Shown piece by piece: positions 51,660 through 63,404 of a DNA stretch of 64,000 nt. The position numbers and the translations under genes are program-made. Source of the stretch: Agaricus subrufescens (taxonomy: Eukaryota; Basidiomycota; Agaricomycetes; Agaricales; Agaricaceae); the NCBI GenBank assembly GCA_029945375.1, contig CM057068.1:1412233-1476232 (forward strand), in the 5' to 3' direction. The notes below the pieces were generated by a model, which had not been told where the DNA came from, made no database searches, and worked only from the letters and a program-made list of their open reading frames with translations. Numbering within the stretch: position 1 is the stretch's first letter; the number at the start of each line of letters is the position of its first letter.

Positions 51660-53117
51660 ATGTCTGACTTCATTCCCAACTACATCCCATACTCTTCATC
51701 TGTGGTTATGCCAGAAGATAATGCTGATGCCTGGGCGAACCGAGTTTCTCATGGAGTTAACTTTGCTGTTCTCAACATGGCTGATGAACCGCCTCGTGCA
51801 GCCCTGGCTCATCTACTTCGCAATGCCCACACAGTGGATACTGAAACTATGAAAGAGTATATTGACGAAGAAGTTGAAGGATTATCTTCCCATTATAATG
51901 AGGCACTCGATAGGGCATACTCTCGAATCGCTATTCTTGAGGCCAGGCTGTCTTCATTGTTGAACCTTGAAGCAAGAGTTAATCTTCTTCAAAATCAGAT
52001 AGGCCAAACTCCTGCTGATGCTAACTCTGGTGTTGCAAAAACCAGAGTTCCTGAACCTCCGACCTATGCTGGATCTGAGAATAAAATGCAGCTAGATGAT
52101 TGGTTAAATCAAATGGCCCTATACTGTGCAGCTTCTGGAATCGTCACTGACCACCAGAAAATCATATGTGCACTTACTCGATTATGTGCACCAGCTAGCA
52201 CTTATATGAAGGACTATTTTGTCAAGGTTCAAATGGATCAACCTCTTGGAAACTGGGAAAACTTTGTTAAGGAATTGAAGAGTATTTATGGACAAAGGGA
52301 CGATAAGGAAGGTGCTAAGAAGGAATTGGCAGCACTATGGGGCAATAAGGAGCTTGCCAAGAAAAACTTTGTCAAATTTGTGGAACATTATCGTACTTTG
52401 GCTAGGATTGTTGACTATCCTGATGAAGTCCACATTGACAAGTTGAAAGATGTTATACCTGATGAGTTGCGAAAATCGCTTATCATGTATGAAATCAATA
52501 ATTTGGCGCCAAAAACTTGGGATGAATATCTCCAGTTATTGCTTAAGGCATTCAAACTCCTTCACCCTGATAAGGCTCAAGGTGTCATTTTCGGCGACAG
52601 CGGAAATGCAAGTGGTAGTGGCAACAAGGATCCATATGCTATGGAGATTGATCAGGCGAAAAAGAAGAAAACCAAAGAGGCTAGTAGTCAAGAGAAGGTA
52701 CAGAAATACTGTCAAATCTGTGCTGGCAAAGGGTTGAAGACAAAATCTAAGACCCACAATACTAGTGACTGCTATGATAAACCTGGCAATGAGAGTAAAC
52801 GTCCTCAGAAGTCTACTCCATCTTCTTCTAAACCAACTCCATCCTCGTCATCTGGATCTTCAAATGGTACTTATAAACCCAAAAACTTCAAGACTCGACT
52901 AGTCGAGTTGCTCAATTCTATGGATGATGATGACCCAGAAACCCCTTCTGAGGTTGTCACCGTCAACAGCGCGACCATCGAAGAACTTCCTGATTCCACG
53001 CCTGTTGAAACAAAGGCTGTAGCACAAATCGGTGATGTGCTGAAGGGATCTGGGAAGCCGACGGGCTCCAAAAAGCTTAAAGGAAGGGCTCAGATGGATT
53101 TTCCGGAAGGACTGTAG
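51660..53117 (+). CDS. gag: Gag polyprotein
   Basis: 485 amino acids. Residues about 60-120 form a coiled-coil region (LDRAYSRIAILEARLSSLLN); residues about 140-300 match the retrotransposon gag capsid domain (LDDWLNQMALYCAASG, LGNWENFVKELKSIYGQ, FVKFVEHYRTLARIV). A nucleocapsid-like finger follows, CQICAGKGLKTKSKTHNTSDC, of the form CxxC-x11-H-x4-C, a longer spacing than the standard CCHC knuckle. The Ser/Lys-rich tail overlaps the pol frame by about 37 nt. Confidence 0.9.
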   Translation: MSDFIPNYIPYSSSVVMPEDNADAWANRVSHGVNFAVLNMADEPPRAALAHLLRNAHTVDTETMKEYIDEEVEGLSSHYNEALDRAYSRIAILEARLSSLLNLEARVNLLQNQIGQTPADANSGVAKTRVPEPPTYAGSENKMQLDDWLNQMALYCAASGIVTDHQKIICALTRLCAPASTYMKDYFVKVQMDQPLGNWENFVKELKSIYGQRDDKEGAKKELAALWGNKELAKKNFVKFVEHYRTLARIVDYPDEVHIDKLKDVIPDELRKSLIMYEINNLAPKTWDEYLQLLLKAFKLLHPDKAQGVIFGDSGNASGSGNKDPYAMEIDQAKKKKTKEASSQEKVQKYCQICAGKGLKTKSKTHNTSDCYDKPGNESKRPQKSTPSSSKPTPSSSSGSSNGTYKPKNFKTRLVELLNSMDDDDPETPSEVVTVNSATIEELPDSTPVETKAVAQIGDVLKGSGKPTGSKKLKGRAQMDFPEGL

Positions 53118-56100
53118 AGGATAATGTCTGTGATCTACAGTCTGGAAGTAGTATACCTCATGTTGGCTCAGATAGTTCTGAAGTAGTACTGGATGCTTGT
53201 GTAAATAATATATCGCGCAACAAGACTTCTTCTTTTAGACTTCCAGTAACACTATGGGTATACGGCACAAAAGTGCAGACCGAGGCTTTAGTTGATTCGG
53301 GAGCCACAACAAACTTCATCGACAAAGAGTTTGTCAAACAAAATAACCTGGCTACACATAAATTGGCTTCACCGTATAGGGTAATCAATGCGGATGGAAC
53401 TCCAAATAAATCTGGACAGATTAATGAATATGTCCGTGCCTATGTTGAGATTGGTTCTCACAAGTCCACACATTATCTCTTTGTCACTCAGTTAGGGGAC
53501 AAGAATATGATGATTGGATATTCATACTTGTATAAACACAATCCAACTATTGATTGGCACAATGGGGAATGGGAGTTCACCAGGTGCCCGGATACATGTA
53601 CCAGTAAAGCCCGTAAAACACGAGATGTAGAAGCTGGTGCCAATGAGCTTTCTCTCAACTCTGATAATCCATGGGAATCTTCATTGGACGACTTAGGTGA
53701 TGAAGACATGGATAATCCACATATTAATTGGGTCGATGTAAATGACCCTGACGATCGCCAACAAGCTATGGTGATAGCATCTATGTTCGACAAAGACATA
53801 GAAGAGGAACTTGACGATGAAGATACTAAGAACTGGAAGGAACATGTGCCAGAATGGCTACATGAGTACGGTGACGTGTTTTCTAAAGTCAAGTCAGAAC
53901 GTATGCCAACTAGAAAGGAATATGACCATGGAATTGAGTTTGTTGAAGGCGCAATGCTTCCCAAACCAGCTAAGGTCTATCCTTTGTCTCCAAAAGAGAG
54001 AAATTCTCTTGATTTATGGATTGATGAAGAACTCCGTAAAGGTTATATACGACCTTCTACAAGTCCAATTGCTGCCCCATTCTTCTTTGTCAAAAAGAAA
54101 GATGGCAGTCTTCGACCAGTCATGGATTACCGTGCACTCAATGGTATCACTGTCAAAAACCGTTATCCTATTCCAAGAATCTCTGACTTGATTGAATCTC
54201 TCAGTCAAGCTTCAATATTCACAAAAATTGACCTTAGATGGGGATATAACAATGTCCGCATCAAAAAGGGAGATGAATGGAAAACTGCTTTTATAACACG
54301 ACGTGGACTATTTGAAGCAACGGTTATGTATTTTGGTTTCTCTAATGCACCAGCCACATTCCAAAGTATGATGAACAATATACTTGGAGACTTGATTCGT
54401 AAAGGACAAGTTATGGTGTACTTAGATGATATCCTTATATTTGGGAATGATAAAAAGGAACATCAGAAACTGGTCAAAGAAGTGCTGAAAAGACTTCGAG
54501 AAAATGACCTATTTGCTAAAGCAGAAAAGTGTTCCTTTGAACAAACAAGTATGAAATATCTTGGAATGGTCATTTCCCATAACAAGGTCGAAATGGATGA
54601 GGAGAAACTCAATGGAGTTCTTGAGTGGCCAGTACCTACTAAGGTTAAACATGTTCAGGCATTTATTGGATTTGCGAATTACTATCGCAGGTTTATTAAA
54701 GACTTTTCCAAAATTGTCAAGCCACTCACCAATCTGACCAAGAAAGATCAACCTTGGGTTTGGGAAGCAGAACAGCAAAATGCATTTGAAGCGCTGAAAA
54801 AGGCTTTCACCACTGCTCCCATTCTACGTATCCCAGATGATGAAAATCCCTTTAGGCTGTCAACAGATGCAAGTGATTTTGCTACTGGTGCAGTCCTCTC
54901 CCAGCTGGACCCAACTGATAGCTTGTGGCACCCAGTTGCTTATTTCTCTAAGTCATTAGATATTCATGAACGAAATTATGAAATATATGACAAAGAGTTA
55001 TTAGCCATTATCAGGGGATTAGAGGAATATCGTCATCTTCTAGAGGGACATCCTAAGATAATTGAGATCTGGTCAGATCATCAAAACCTCACATACTTCA
55101 AGTCAGCACAAAAACTGACTAGGAGACAAGCCCGGTGGGCACTATACCTCACACGCTTTCACTATTCCCTATACCACAAACCAGGAAAGACGATGCAAGC
55201 TGAAGACCCTCTGTCCAGGAGGCCAGACCATGAAGAGGGGGTAAACTTCGATAATGAGGATCAAATTCTTTTGAAGCCTGAATTTTTCGCTGTTCAAGCT
55301 ATCGAAGCTGTTCATGAGTCACCTATAAATGATGAACAAATCCTAAAAGAGGTCAAACAAGCATTACTTTCCGATAATGTGACAAAGGACTATAAGTCAC
55401 TTTTACAGTCTGGTCCTCGTGAATTTGGAAAATCACTACAGGATTGGAACTATGAAAATGGTCTACTACTATATAGAGGAAAGGTCTACATCCCTAAAAG
55501 CATAGATGATCATCTGAGATGTCGTATTGTCCAGATTCATCATGACTTGCCCTCAGCAGGACATCCAGGACGATGGAAAACATATGAATTGGTTTCTAGA
55601 AACTATTGGTGGCCTAGTATGTCTATATTTGTCAAGAACTATGTTAAAGGCTGTGATATGTGTCAGCGGATGAAAAATCACCCACAACAGCCCTATGGAC
55701 TGCTTATTCCAAACAAGGTACCTAATGGTCCTTGGGAAATTATATCTACCGACCTTATTACTCAATTACCTGAGTCAAATGGCTATGACGCAATATGTGT
55801 TGTTGTTGACAGATTAACAAAATGAGCTCACTTCTATCCCATTAACAACCGGTTCACCTCACAAGATCTAGCGCAATTACTATATGATAGGATATATCCC
55901 CTACATGGATTGCCATTACAGATCATATCTGATAGAGGAGTACAGTATTCGGCTGAACTCTTCCAGAATTGGTGTCGGATATTGGGTATTGAGTCAACTA
56001 TGTCAACAGCCTACCATCCTCAAACAGATGGTCAGACTGAGCGTGTTAACCAGACTCTGGAACAGTACCTACGGTGTTATGTTGATTATAACCTCACCAA

Positions 56101-56779
56101 CTGGTCAGACCTGCTTTCATCAGCAGAGTTTGCATACAACAACCAAGCACATGAAGGTACTAAGGAATCACCATTTTTCCTTGAGTATGGTCGGCATCCA
56201 CGAGCAGGACCTATTGTCAAGGCGACTACCCATTTTGACCTTAATGACATAACATATAAAAGACAAGAGGCACAAGAGCAGGCGAAAGCAGCTCTTATAC
56301 TTGCAGCAGAAAGAATGAAATGGTACTATGACCAAGGGGTCCAGAAAGTTCCCTTTAGAGTTAGAGATAAAGTACTACTCAACCTCAAGGATTATCAGAC
56401 AACAGAGCGAGCATTACGACCACGTTTTGAGGGACCATTTGAAATCATTGAACAACTGTCCCCTGTAACATTCAGGTTACGTATGCCAGCTCGATATCGT
56501 TCTATACATCCAGTCTTTCATGCTAGCAAGTTAGTCACCTACTCTGAACCCACCATCCTCGGACAAAAACCACCAGCACCACCACCTATCCAAATTGGTG
56601 GACATGATGAATGGGAAGTCGAAAAGATTCTCCAACACCGAGTTCGTAACAGGAAGAATGAATTCCTAGTTAGATGGAAAGGGTTTACCCAAGGAGATGA
56701 TACCTGGGAACCAGAATCAAACCTTAAAAATGCGACTGAAAAGATTCAGGAGTATTTCCATCATAATCCCAAGCACTAG
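53081..56779 (+). pseudogene. pol: Pol polyprotein interrupted by TGA in integrase
   Basis: The frame is open from 53081, one base back (-1) relative to gag, to the TGA at 55823-55825, then continues in the same frame to 56779. Seen in order: aspartic protease (ALVDSGATTNFID), reverse transcriptase (FVKKKDGSLRPVMDYRALN, the active site VYLDDILIF), RNase H (RLSTDASDFATGAVLSQ), the integrase H2C2 finger (HHDLPSAGHPGRW...CDMCQRM), the first integrase Asp in STDLITQLP, then TGA, the second Asp in ISDRGVQYS, TAYHPQTDGQTERVNQTLEQ, and a C-terminal chromodomain (WEVEKILQHRVRNRKNEFLV, WEPESNL). The stop separates the first from the remaining integrase catalytic residues. No perfect slippery heptamer is visible in the gag-pol overlap. 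Confidence 0.92.
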
Positions 56780-56818
56780 ACTTAGGGAACTGGATAACTT
56801 CTCATCAGAGTTCGAACT

Positions 56819-56829
56819 AAAAGAGAGGG
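56819..56829 (+). other. Polypurine tract
   Basis: AAAAGAGAGGG three bases before the 3' LTR, the likely plus-strand primer for reverse transcription. Confidence 0.7.
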
Positions 56830-56832
56830 TAA

Positions 56833-57401
56833 TGTCACAGATTTGGAAGATTACGTTATATCTTACCAACGGCTGATCCGATTCTTACAAATCGGGCACC
56901 GTTGGAAAGCCCTGATCAAACCGTTTCTACTGATACCCATATCACCCGAAACGGCCTAGTAATTGTTGAGATATTCAACGTTCTTTATTCTCTGTGCCAT
57001 AAGTTAGAAGACCTTAATTACCTAATTGTTCTAGAGCAGTCCAGACCATTCTAGAACATTCTAGAACCTTCTAGAATGTTCTCTATCACATCATTATCGC
57101 ACCATTACCCAGAGTAACCCAGAGTAACTCAGAGTAGTAAAGGGATTGTTCCTATTGGTTGGTTATTATTAGAGTAGCTAAACTTAGATACATTATTAGT
57201 CATGACTAGAGTCCCTGGGGTCATTGGTAGTGTCCCAGGTCCTTCTCAGATGTGTATATAAGTAGCTTGTCTTGGTGTCCTTAAGACCCAGACTTAACAA
57301 CATCAGTTGTGCTTTGTCATCTCATCTCTCTGCTTATCTAAGATTACTGCTCTTTCCCCATTTATCTCTCAAGGTTACTTAGGTAAGCAAGATTTGTGAT
57401 A
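56833..57401 (+). repeat. 3' LTR
   Basis: 569 bp. It keeps segments missing from the 5' copy, for example the repeated TTCTAGAAC motif at about 57050-57075. Followed by CATAT. Confidence 0.92.
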
Positions 57402-58103
57402 CATATCAAGACCCGGACAATCGTTATCGTCCATCCCTCTTTCCCTCACAATCAAATAATGGTCCCACGAATATTGTCGCCAATAGGCGAACGGTGGTAG
57501 ACTGACGAAATCCCCCAACATGGGATCGTATATCTCGAGAGGATGGATAATGATGCGGCTTCGCGTGACAAACTCTCTGCTATTGAGCAGAGAGAAAAAC
57601 CCATCCATCGAGGGTATCTCGAAAAGGGTAGGACCCTCTCCTGCCTATTGTCATAGGTATGTGAGGAGGCACTTCATCCAGGATATACAAGAACATACCT
57701 TTGCAAATAGGAAAACACGGCCCCAGAAAGTATCTTCCTCCACCGATATATCCTCGGCAGGAGAGGAAGGGATCGAAGACCCAGGGAGGGAAGAGGGACT
57801 GCCGGCTCTGATAGCCCTCATCTGCTTGTGGAATTCCAAGAATTCCTCTATGTCAGGAAGATCAGCAGAGGAGCTAGGGGATGGAATAGATGAGATGTCG
57901 TCGTTGCTGATAAACGAGACGTCATCGTCGCCTGAGAAAGAACTTATATTGTCATCGGGAATGGCAGCGAGATGTTTATCGACATCGAGGACCGAGTTAC
58001 GATGAACTGGAAGCGCCGTTTTGTTTCCGAGGAGGATAAAATGCATGGTTTGGGAACAGGTCATAATGCGAGGAACCTTTAATATGATCAACTGCGACTT
58101 GAC

Positions 58104-58133
<30 letters not shown>
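58104..58133. repeat. (ATT)n microsatellite
   Basis: About ten tandem ATT units just upstream (- strand) of the split host gene's start, probably in its 5' leader or promoter. Confidence 0.85.
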
Positions 58134-58135
<2 letters not shown>

Positions 58136-58334
58136 TTTATTAATGTTATTGTTATTATCACTTTTGTTAAGGATGCCCCTGAAAACGAGATGACCGCCGA
58201 CCCTGAACACAAAAATTTCAGAATGATCAAAGACAAATCAGATTCTGCCTAATTCGATGTGAAAAGTCGAGTATGAGAGCAAAGATGGCAACTTATATTA
58301 GTATCTCGGTGCGGAAAACCTTGACCCCAACCCG

Positions 58335-58727
58335 ATGCAGCCTTCTACATCGACCAGGGAAAGTGTCACCGTCCTCCGACAGGAGAATGAGGCGAAAATC
58401 CTCAAGTTCCTTCGACGTCAAGTCGGCCCTCCTCCTGCAGGTTCTCTCTGCCCCAAGCATTTCTTGAAGTCCAAGAAGCTCTGTACTAGCAAGACCGATC
58501 CTCTTCTGACCAATGCCGGCAAGTGGTTTTCATATGTGAGTGATTATGTTTTTCTTCCTGGTACATTGTTGAAGTTGTTCCCATAGTGCAGACGGTGTGA
58601 TCGCATCTACTTTGGGCTGCTGACCATCTACATTCAAGAACTTCTCAAGAGCAACGCAGAATTCCGGGCCCTAATTCAGACGCGCCTGTCCCTCAAGCCG
58701 AAGTCAAGGTCTTCAGGTAGAGGCTAA
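58335..58727 (+). CDS. Small GRF-type zinc-finger-like protein
   Basis: Two exons (58335-58535, 58587-58727) join to 113 amino acids. Seen: CPKHFLKSKKLCTSKTDPLL followed by TNAGKWFSYCRRCDRIYFG. The pattern of an early Cys/His pair, a T(S)KT segment, N-x-G-[KR]-x-F-x-x-C and a following Cys resembles the GRF zinc finger, which binds nucleic acid and is often found in small basidiomycete proteins. The fit is imperfect. It ends in a Lys/Arg/Ser tail. It lies about 270 bases from the divergent split host gene. Confidence 0.65.
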
Positions 58728-59426
58728 ATGACCTGGTTGAAGATGTGTCGTTGTAGGAGCAACATCCAATTGTCTAGTATGAGAGAAGGGTGGGGAGCAG
58801 GGGGGGACGAGCAGGGAGCAGGGGGAGTGGAAAGGCAGAGGGTTCAAGTTCCCCCATTTGGGATGTTGATTTCCTAAGTAGGCAATACTAATAGTTATCA
58901 TTGTTGAGCGTTTGTTGGTCTGGCCGAGAAACTCTGGATCTACGTTGAATTGTGGTTTCGTCATCCTTCAAAAAGGCAGAGAGCATGCACGGGTTTGCAC
59001 TTAGATCTTCCACCAGATCAGGTTTTTGGCGGTGATACATTTCAATAAAAATCAAGATTCATGGTCACCTTCAACGTAGGAGGTGCAACACCAGGAACAA
59101 ATGGTGGCGGCAGGTTAAAACCATTATATTGGAAAGATATCTCAGATTTCAAAGAAGTGACGCTGGAAACGCGAATGCCGAAATTCATGATTGTTTCCTT
59201 ACTCCCACTGCAAAGCACTAGGAACAATTGGCGTCGGGTATATAAAACAAGATCTTGACAAGATCAAGTTTCGGGGAGCTAGCCCGAAGCCCGAATTCCA
59301 AGATCCATCTTGTATTTTTGGGTAAGGATTATCTGCCTCTTTTTTTACTATAACTCACTCTGCCCTCTGAAGTTCGCCCATTCTTTCTTCCCTGTATCTT
59401 CTTTCGCATCTCACGTACAGCTTGAT
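58728..59426. other. Intergenic region
   Basis: About 700 bases, with a G-rich tract (GGGGAGCAGGGGGGGACGAG) at about 58793-58812. A - strand frame at 59042-59227 is open but has no partner exon or motif. Confidence 0.45.
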
Positions 59427-61712
59427 ATGGGCAGACGCCACTCGAGTGGGGCTCAACCCCTTTCTCATGCTGATACCACGATACTTCAAGACCTCCTAGA
59501 TGAGTGCCTTGCCACGCATCGTGCTATCAATGCGGACAACGGTTCATCCCCGTATACAAAACTCACATCGTGGGTCGAGAGAGTCGCTATTCCCTATTTT
59601 CGTGACAAGCGTGGAGGCTCTGTCGAAGAGGGCAAGGTATGTAGTACTCCGAGTTCCTGTATTGTAAGCTACTGACGTTCAAACACGGTTTCTCGTTCAT
59701 TGTCCAATCACTGCATGTATCAACATCGTCATTATTCAACAAGCCCGTGACGACGCCGGTAGAGGACATGGTAAGCACGAGTTCAAGCCCTAGCTTAATT
59801 AGCTAATGACGCGGAATAGCAAATCAAGACCTGGTACAAGAACCAGTGTAAAAAGCACAAAGCGATTGCTCAACGCAAACGGGTCTTCGATGAAGCCGAC
59901 AAGGCTATAGAACTTGCTAACGATATGTTTGCCAAGCTTCCTTGTGTCAGGCAGCTTGTGGTCGATAAATACAAGGAGGAGATTGCTTCATCAGTGAAAG
60001 GCCCTAATGGGGAAGTACCTCCTGAGTATCTCAAGAGCTGGAATGATGCGCTGACGGAGAGGCTCAACGAGATGCCTGAAGATGAGATTCGAATTTTTGA
60101 ATCTCAAGTTGAAGCCGAAATCGTGAAGCGACAGCTTCCTCCGCAAAGAGAAGAAATACTCGCGTAAGTTCTATTTTATTTCTGTCTGTTCGAGAGCTGA
60201 TTGACACCGATTTATATAGCATACAATGTGCATTATGCCCCAAGATCGCAGAGGCTGTACGCGGCCTTTTGGGGTGGGATCGCAAGCAGTTCGGTGACGC
60301 AGTCTGCTTCATGTCTGTTGCCTATCGTAATCCCTCGAATCAAATACAGGAAAAGAAGTAAGCTTATTTTCCCTAAATTAAATCAAACTAATTGTGTTCC
60401 CAGTTTCATGATCAGCAATGAGGAAAGCTTCATCGATCGTTGCCGACCTTTCACGGAGCGCTATAACAGCTACATGAGTGGCCACTTTGCGGCCGTTGCA
60501 CAAGTAGCCCTTCCAGGTAAGCTCTAAATATGTATCAATAATCATTCATTCATTAACGTCAGTTCTTCAGATCACAATGTGATGGCTCAACCTTCTCCTG
60601 CAGAAATTGAAGCAGCCCATCACGGAAGCACTCCATTGGCGCTTCCAGCAATGTGAGATGTTCTTTTTCTTTATCTAATCAAAATCTAATCAATGGAACA
60701 AAGAAACGAAGCAAATGTTGAGAACCCTGCTGCTAGCCTGCCTAGTTCCTCTGTGGAACCTGCTACCACCTCTCTCAATGGGCCCCCCTTGACACCTACA
60801 GTAACGTGAGAGGCTCCTCTATCATTTTAATCAATTTTTTTTGATTGCATTAATTATAGAGATGAACCAGCTAGCAATAGTCCCACAGCTAGCTCTCTCG
60901 GTCCGTTGGCGGAACCTATGACCACTGCTTTAAACGGTATTCCCCCAACCCTGACTGTCACGTGAGGAATTTTATTTTTTTCTCAGCTCAAATTCTGAAT
61001 GGCATGGAATATAAGGACTGGACCGGTGATGAACCAAGTAGCCAGCTCGCCATCTCAACCATCCAAGGCGTCTTTCCAACCACCCACATCGTCTTCTCCC
61101 CCTCATAAAGCTATAAGTGCCGCCCATGACCACCCCGTTCATCCTCCTCTTGAGCCTCCTGAACTGGCATCAACTTTCTCACATGATAGCAACCCGAGCA
61201 TAATCCCACAATCTCAGGGCAATCACACTAATATGTCATCACAGCCTCTCCATTTGTCTGGAGTCACGCTGCCGGAAATCCGCTCTGATGCCACCCCAGG
61301 ACAGCATGTGCCCCCAGTAGTAACCCCCTCTCTTGACCTTGGTCTCAACACACCACCCATTCAAGAACCGGCTTCCCTCTCTAGTTCTACTGACACAGTG
61401 CATACAGTGGACCCTCCAATGATTTCTCAAGTGCCCGAGCAGATCCCCAAAGCAATTGGAAAGCCACGCCAGAAACGGGGAGCAGTGGGTGTGCAGGCTG
61501 TTTGGGCATCGACTCGCCCCACTCGAGCACCAAAGCGGCCTCAGCCACTGACAAATAATGCACAGGGTCCTCGACCAAAGTTAGCATTTTTATATTAATT
61601 TAAGACCATATATTAACACTTCAGCCATAGAGTACCTGCTAGAGAACGATGGGCATATGTATCAGAGGAAGAGAGTCTCAAACCATCAGCAAAGAAGCCT
61701 CGTTGCCACTAA
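59427..61712 (+). CDS. Unrecognised 589-aa protein with Pro/Ser-rich C-terminal half
   Basis: Ten exons (59427-59636, 59744-59770, 59820-60163, 60220-60357, 60404-60516, 60571-60652, 60704-60805, 60860-60961, 61016-61579, 61625-61712) join to 589 codons plus TAA. The N-terminal third is helical and charged (LQDLLDECLATHRAINAD, QIKTWYKNQCKKHKAIAQR, FESQVEAEIVKRQLPPQRE); the middle has CALCPKIAEAVRGLLGW and FIDRCRPFTERYNSYMSGHF; the rest is Pro/Ser/Thr-rich with two related 34-residue exons of equal size (102 nt each) ending in LTPTVT and PTLTVT, an exon duplication. The C-terminus is basic (KPSAKKPRCH). No known domain is recognised; a regulatory or transposon-derived origin is possible. Confidence 0.72.
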
Positions 61713-61779
61713 GCCGTTGACACAGTCCAACTTTCACTTACCTCTAACCGTTTAGCTTGTTTGTAGTTGGTCAGTGATC

Positions 61780-62440
61780 AATATACCCTCGTGATTCATA
61801 TTACTTCACAACCATGCTCAAACATGACTAACTGGCAAGCCCATAATCATGATTAATTAATTATCAGGGTGTGACTTACTAAATAATCGTGACTGATAAT
61901 CATGATTATCAGGATGTATTCAGTTCTACGGTCAAGTTGTAATCGCGATTAACAATCACGATTATCGAGATGGGAGATTTCGATGTACTCTCAGATGTAT
62001 TCAGTTGAGATAATCACGATTATTAATCATGGCTATTAATCATGGTTATGTACTCAATACTACGCTCAAGTTGTAATCACGATTAAAATGAAGTTGGTGT
62101 AATCACGATTATTTATGTGTGTAACAATCAGCCTAGAGTTGCCTGGCCCGAAATCATGATTATCGAGGTTCAAAAATCACGATTACTATCCTACCATAAC
62201 AGGGCCCCAATAATGAGCAATAATCGTGATTATTCTGCGATTATTTGTCGCAAATCATGATAATCACGATTACTATCCTACTATAACAGGACTACAATAA
62301 TGAGCGCTAATTGTGGTTATTCTGCGATTATTTGTCGCAAATCACGATAATCACGATTACTATCCTATTGTAACAGGGCTACATTAATGAGCAATAATCG
62401 TGATTATTCTGCGATTATTTGTCGCAAGCGATTAATCCTG
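61780..62440. repeat. Block of palindromic AATCACGATT / ATAATCATGATTAT motifs
   Basis: More than twenty near-palindromic copies of TAATC(A/G)(C/T)GATTA in about 650 bp. It includes the 87-bp tandem array. This density of short inverted motifs is typical of subterminal regions of DNA transposons. Confidence 0.75.
62175..62435. repeat. Three 87-bp tandem repeats
   Basis: Units start at 62175, 62262 and 62349 with AATCACGATTACTATCCTA, continue through an AACAGG...ATAATGAGC segment and CTGCGATTATTTGTCGCAA. Units differ by a few substitutions. Confidence 0.9.
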
Positions 62441-62499
62441 GCTTATTCCACCAATGAGCCAAGGAGAGTAGTAAACACCTTGCGAGGTGGCTATACATC

Positions 62500-63050
62500 T
62501 CAATAATCTAACTTACCATCATTCCACTTTCGAATTTGCAGTATCTCTCCCCGCTGAATACTCATTGTGTGTAGAAGTAATATTCGGAATGTGGAAGGTC
62601 AAAGTGATGGTGTAATGATGATAGTCTGATTGCGCAGCACTCCAGTGTCCTGTCTGAAGTGTAAAGCATGAGTTTGCTTCTGCCGGCAAGTAGAGATGAC
62701 GAAGTCAGGAAAAATTTTATGATGCAAACCTAACTTGGGCTTGACACAGAAAGGCGCTCGTGTGGGTACTCGTAAATTCTGCGGTCCCGTGCCTCAGTCA
62801 TATTGTCCAGATTTGGGGTGATGAAGGCCTGGGGCCCAAAGTATTCTATGATCACGTCAAGCGCTCAAATTTATAGGATCCGATGATGACGGCAACTATT
62901 AATAGAAAATTCTGCAAGCCATAGTCGGTATTGTGAACATCCGAAACCAAAGAGGGGAGGGCTGGGGTGGCATTCGGACCCGAGAACCACACTTCAGGAT
63001 ATGGGTATGTTTGTCGTCTGAACTCACGAAATTAGCACATAAAACCCGAG
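62500..63050 (-). pseudogene. Possible coding remnant inside a transposon-like region
   Basis: On the - strand, 62870-63040 reads openly as TYPYPEVWFSGPNATPALPS, DVHNTDYGLQNFLLIVAVII, then 62765-62860 in a shifted frame as EYFGPQAFITPNLDNMTEAR, RIYEYPHERLSV, followed by a GT-AG-like gap (about 62680-62735) and another open stretch. The pieces look like protein but do not join in one frame with good splice sites. No family is recognised. It sits between two palindrome-rich blocks. Confidence 0.35.
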
Positions 63051-63404
63051 TATGACAGACTCACAACGGGTCCTTGTTTTCGAAAGAAGATGCGAGCACT
63101 GAGTTATGGGATGAAGCTAATATCGAAAATCACCAAACAAATTACTCAAGGCATCTCCGTTGGCAGCAGTATTGTGGTATGTCACTGTGGGGCACCGCTA
63201 GTCTCCAGCAAAAATCTTCTTTGCAATTGCGTTTTAAGAGGCAAAGATTTTCCACGACATTGAATCTGGGTTCTCGCCCATTTCTCATGGCTTCTGGCAT
63301 GGCTTCTGGCCGGTGCATCATTGTCCTCATCTCACTTGTTTCTGCGATCCCCGGACAGCAGTGCCTGTCATGATGCACTCTCCACTCATTAAGCTCAGTT
63401 TCGT

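Larger units (their letters stand above)
49615..57401 (+). mobile_element. Ty3/gypsy chromovirus-type LTR retrotransposon, complete but mutated
   Basis: 7,787 bp with LTRs at both ends and a 5-bp target duplication CATAT (49610-49614 and 57402-57406). Order: 5' LTR, an extra ORF, gag, pol (protease, reverse transcriptase, RNase H, integrase, chromodomain), polypurine tract, 3' LTR. The domain order RT-RNaseH-INT and C-terminal chromodomain place it among chromoviruses (Metaviridae). A TGA inside integrase makes this copy presumably non-autonomous. The LTRs begin TGTCACAG and end TTTGTGATA. Confidence 0.95.
49313..58064 (-). pseudogene. Unrecognised host gene split by the LTR retrotransposon
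   Basis: Host coding sequence lies at 57699-58064, 57402-57644 and, beyond the retroelement, 49313-49614 (- strand). Counting the CATAT target copy once, the lengths sum to 302 codons and the frame is open across the insertion point. The product would begin MTCSQTMHFILLGN, contain a Ser/Asp-rich region (SSIPSPSSSADLPDIEEFLE), an RIIIHPLEIYDPMLGDFVS segment with YWRQYSWDHYLIVRERG, and end in a basic stretch (SEHKRKRITIEEE). No known domain is recognised. The start could also be 58091 or 58046. Insertion of 7.8 kb in the last exon removes about 100 residues from the 3' end of the reading frame. Confidence 0.7.

Noticed and set aside
59042..59258. Opposing ORFs just upstream of the 589-aa gene
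   Set aside because: Both strands are open by chance over about 60 codons; there are no splice partners or motifs.
62175..62435. CRISPR-like regular repeats
   Set aside because: The 87-bp units are contiguous without spacers and the sequence is eukaryotic; they are tandem repeats.
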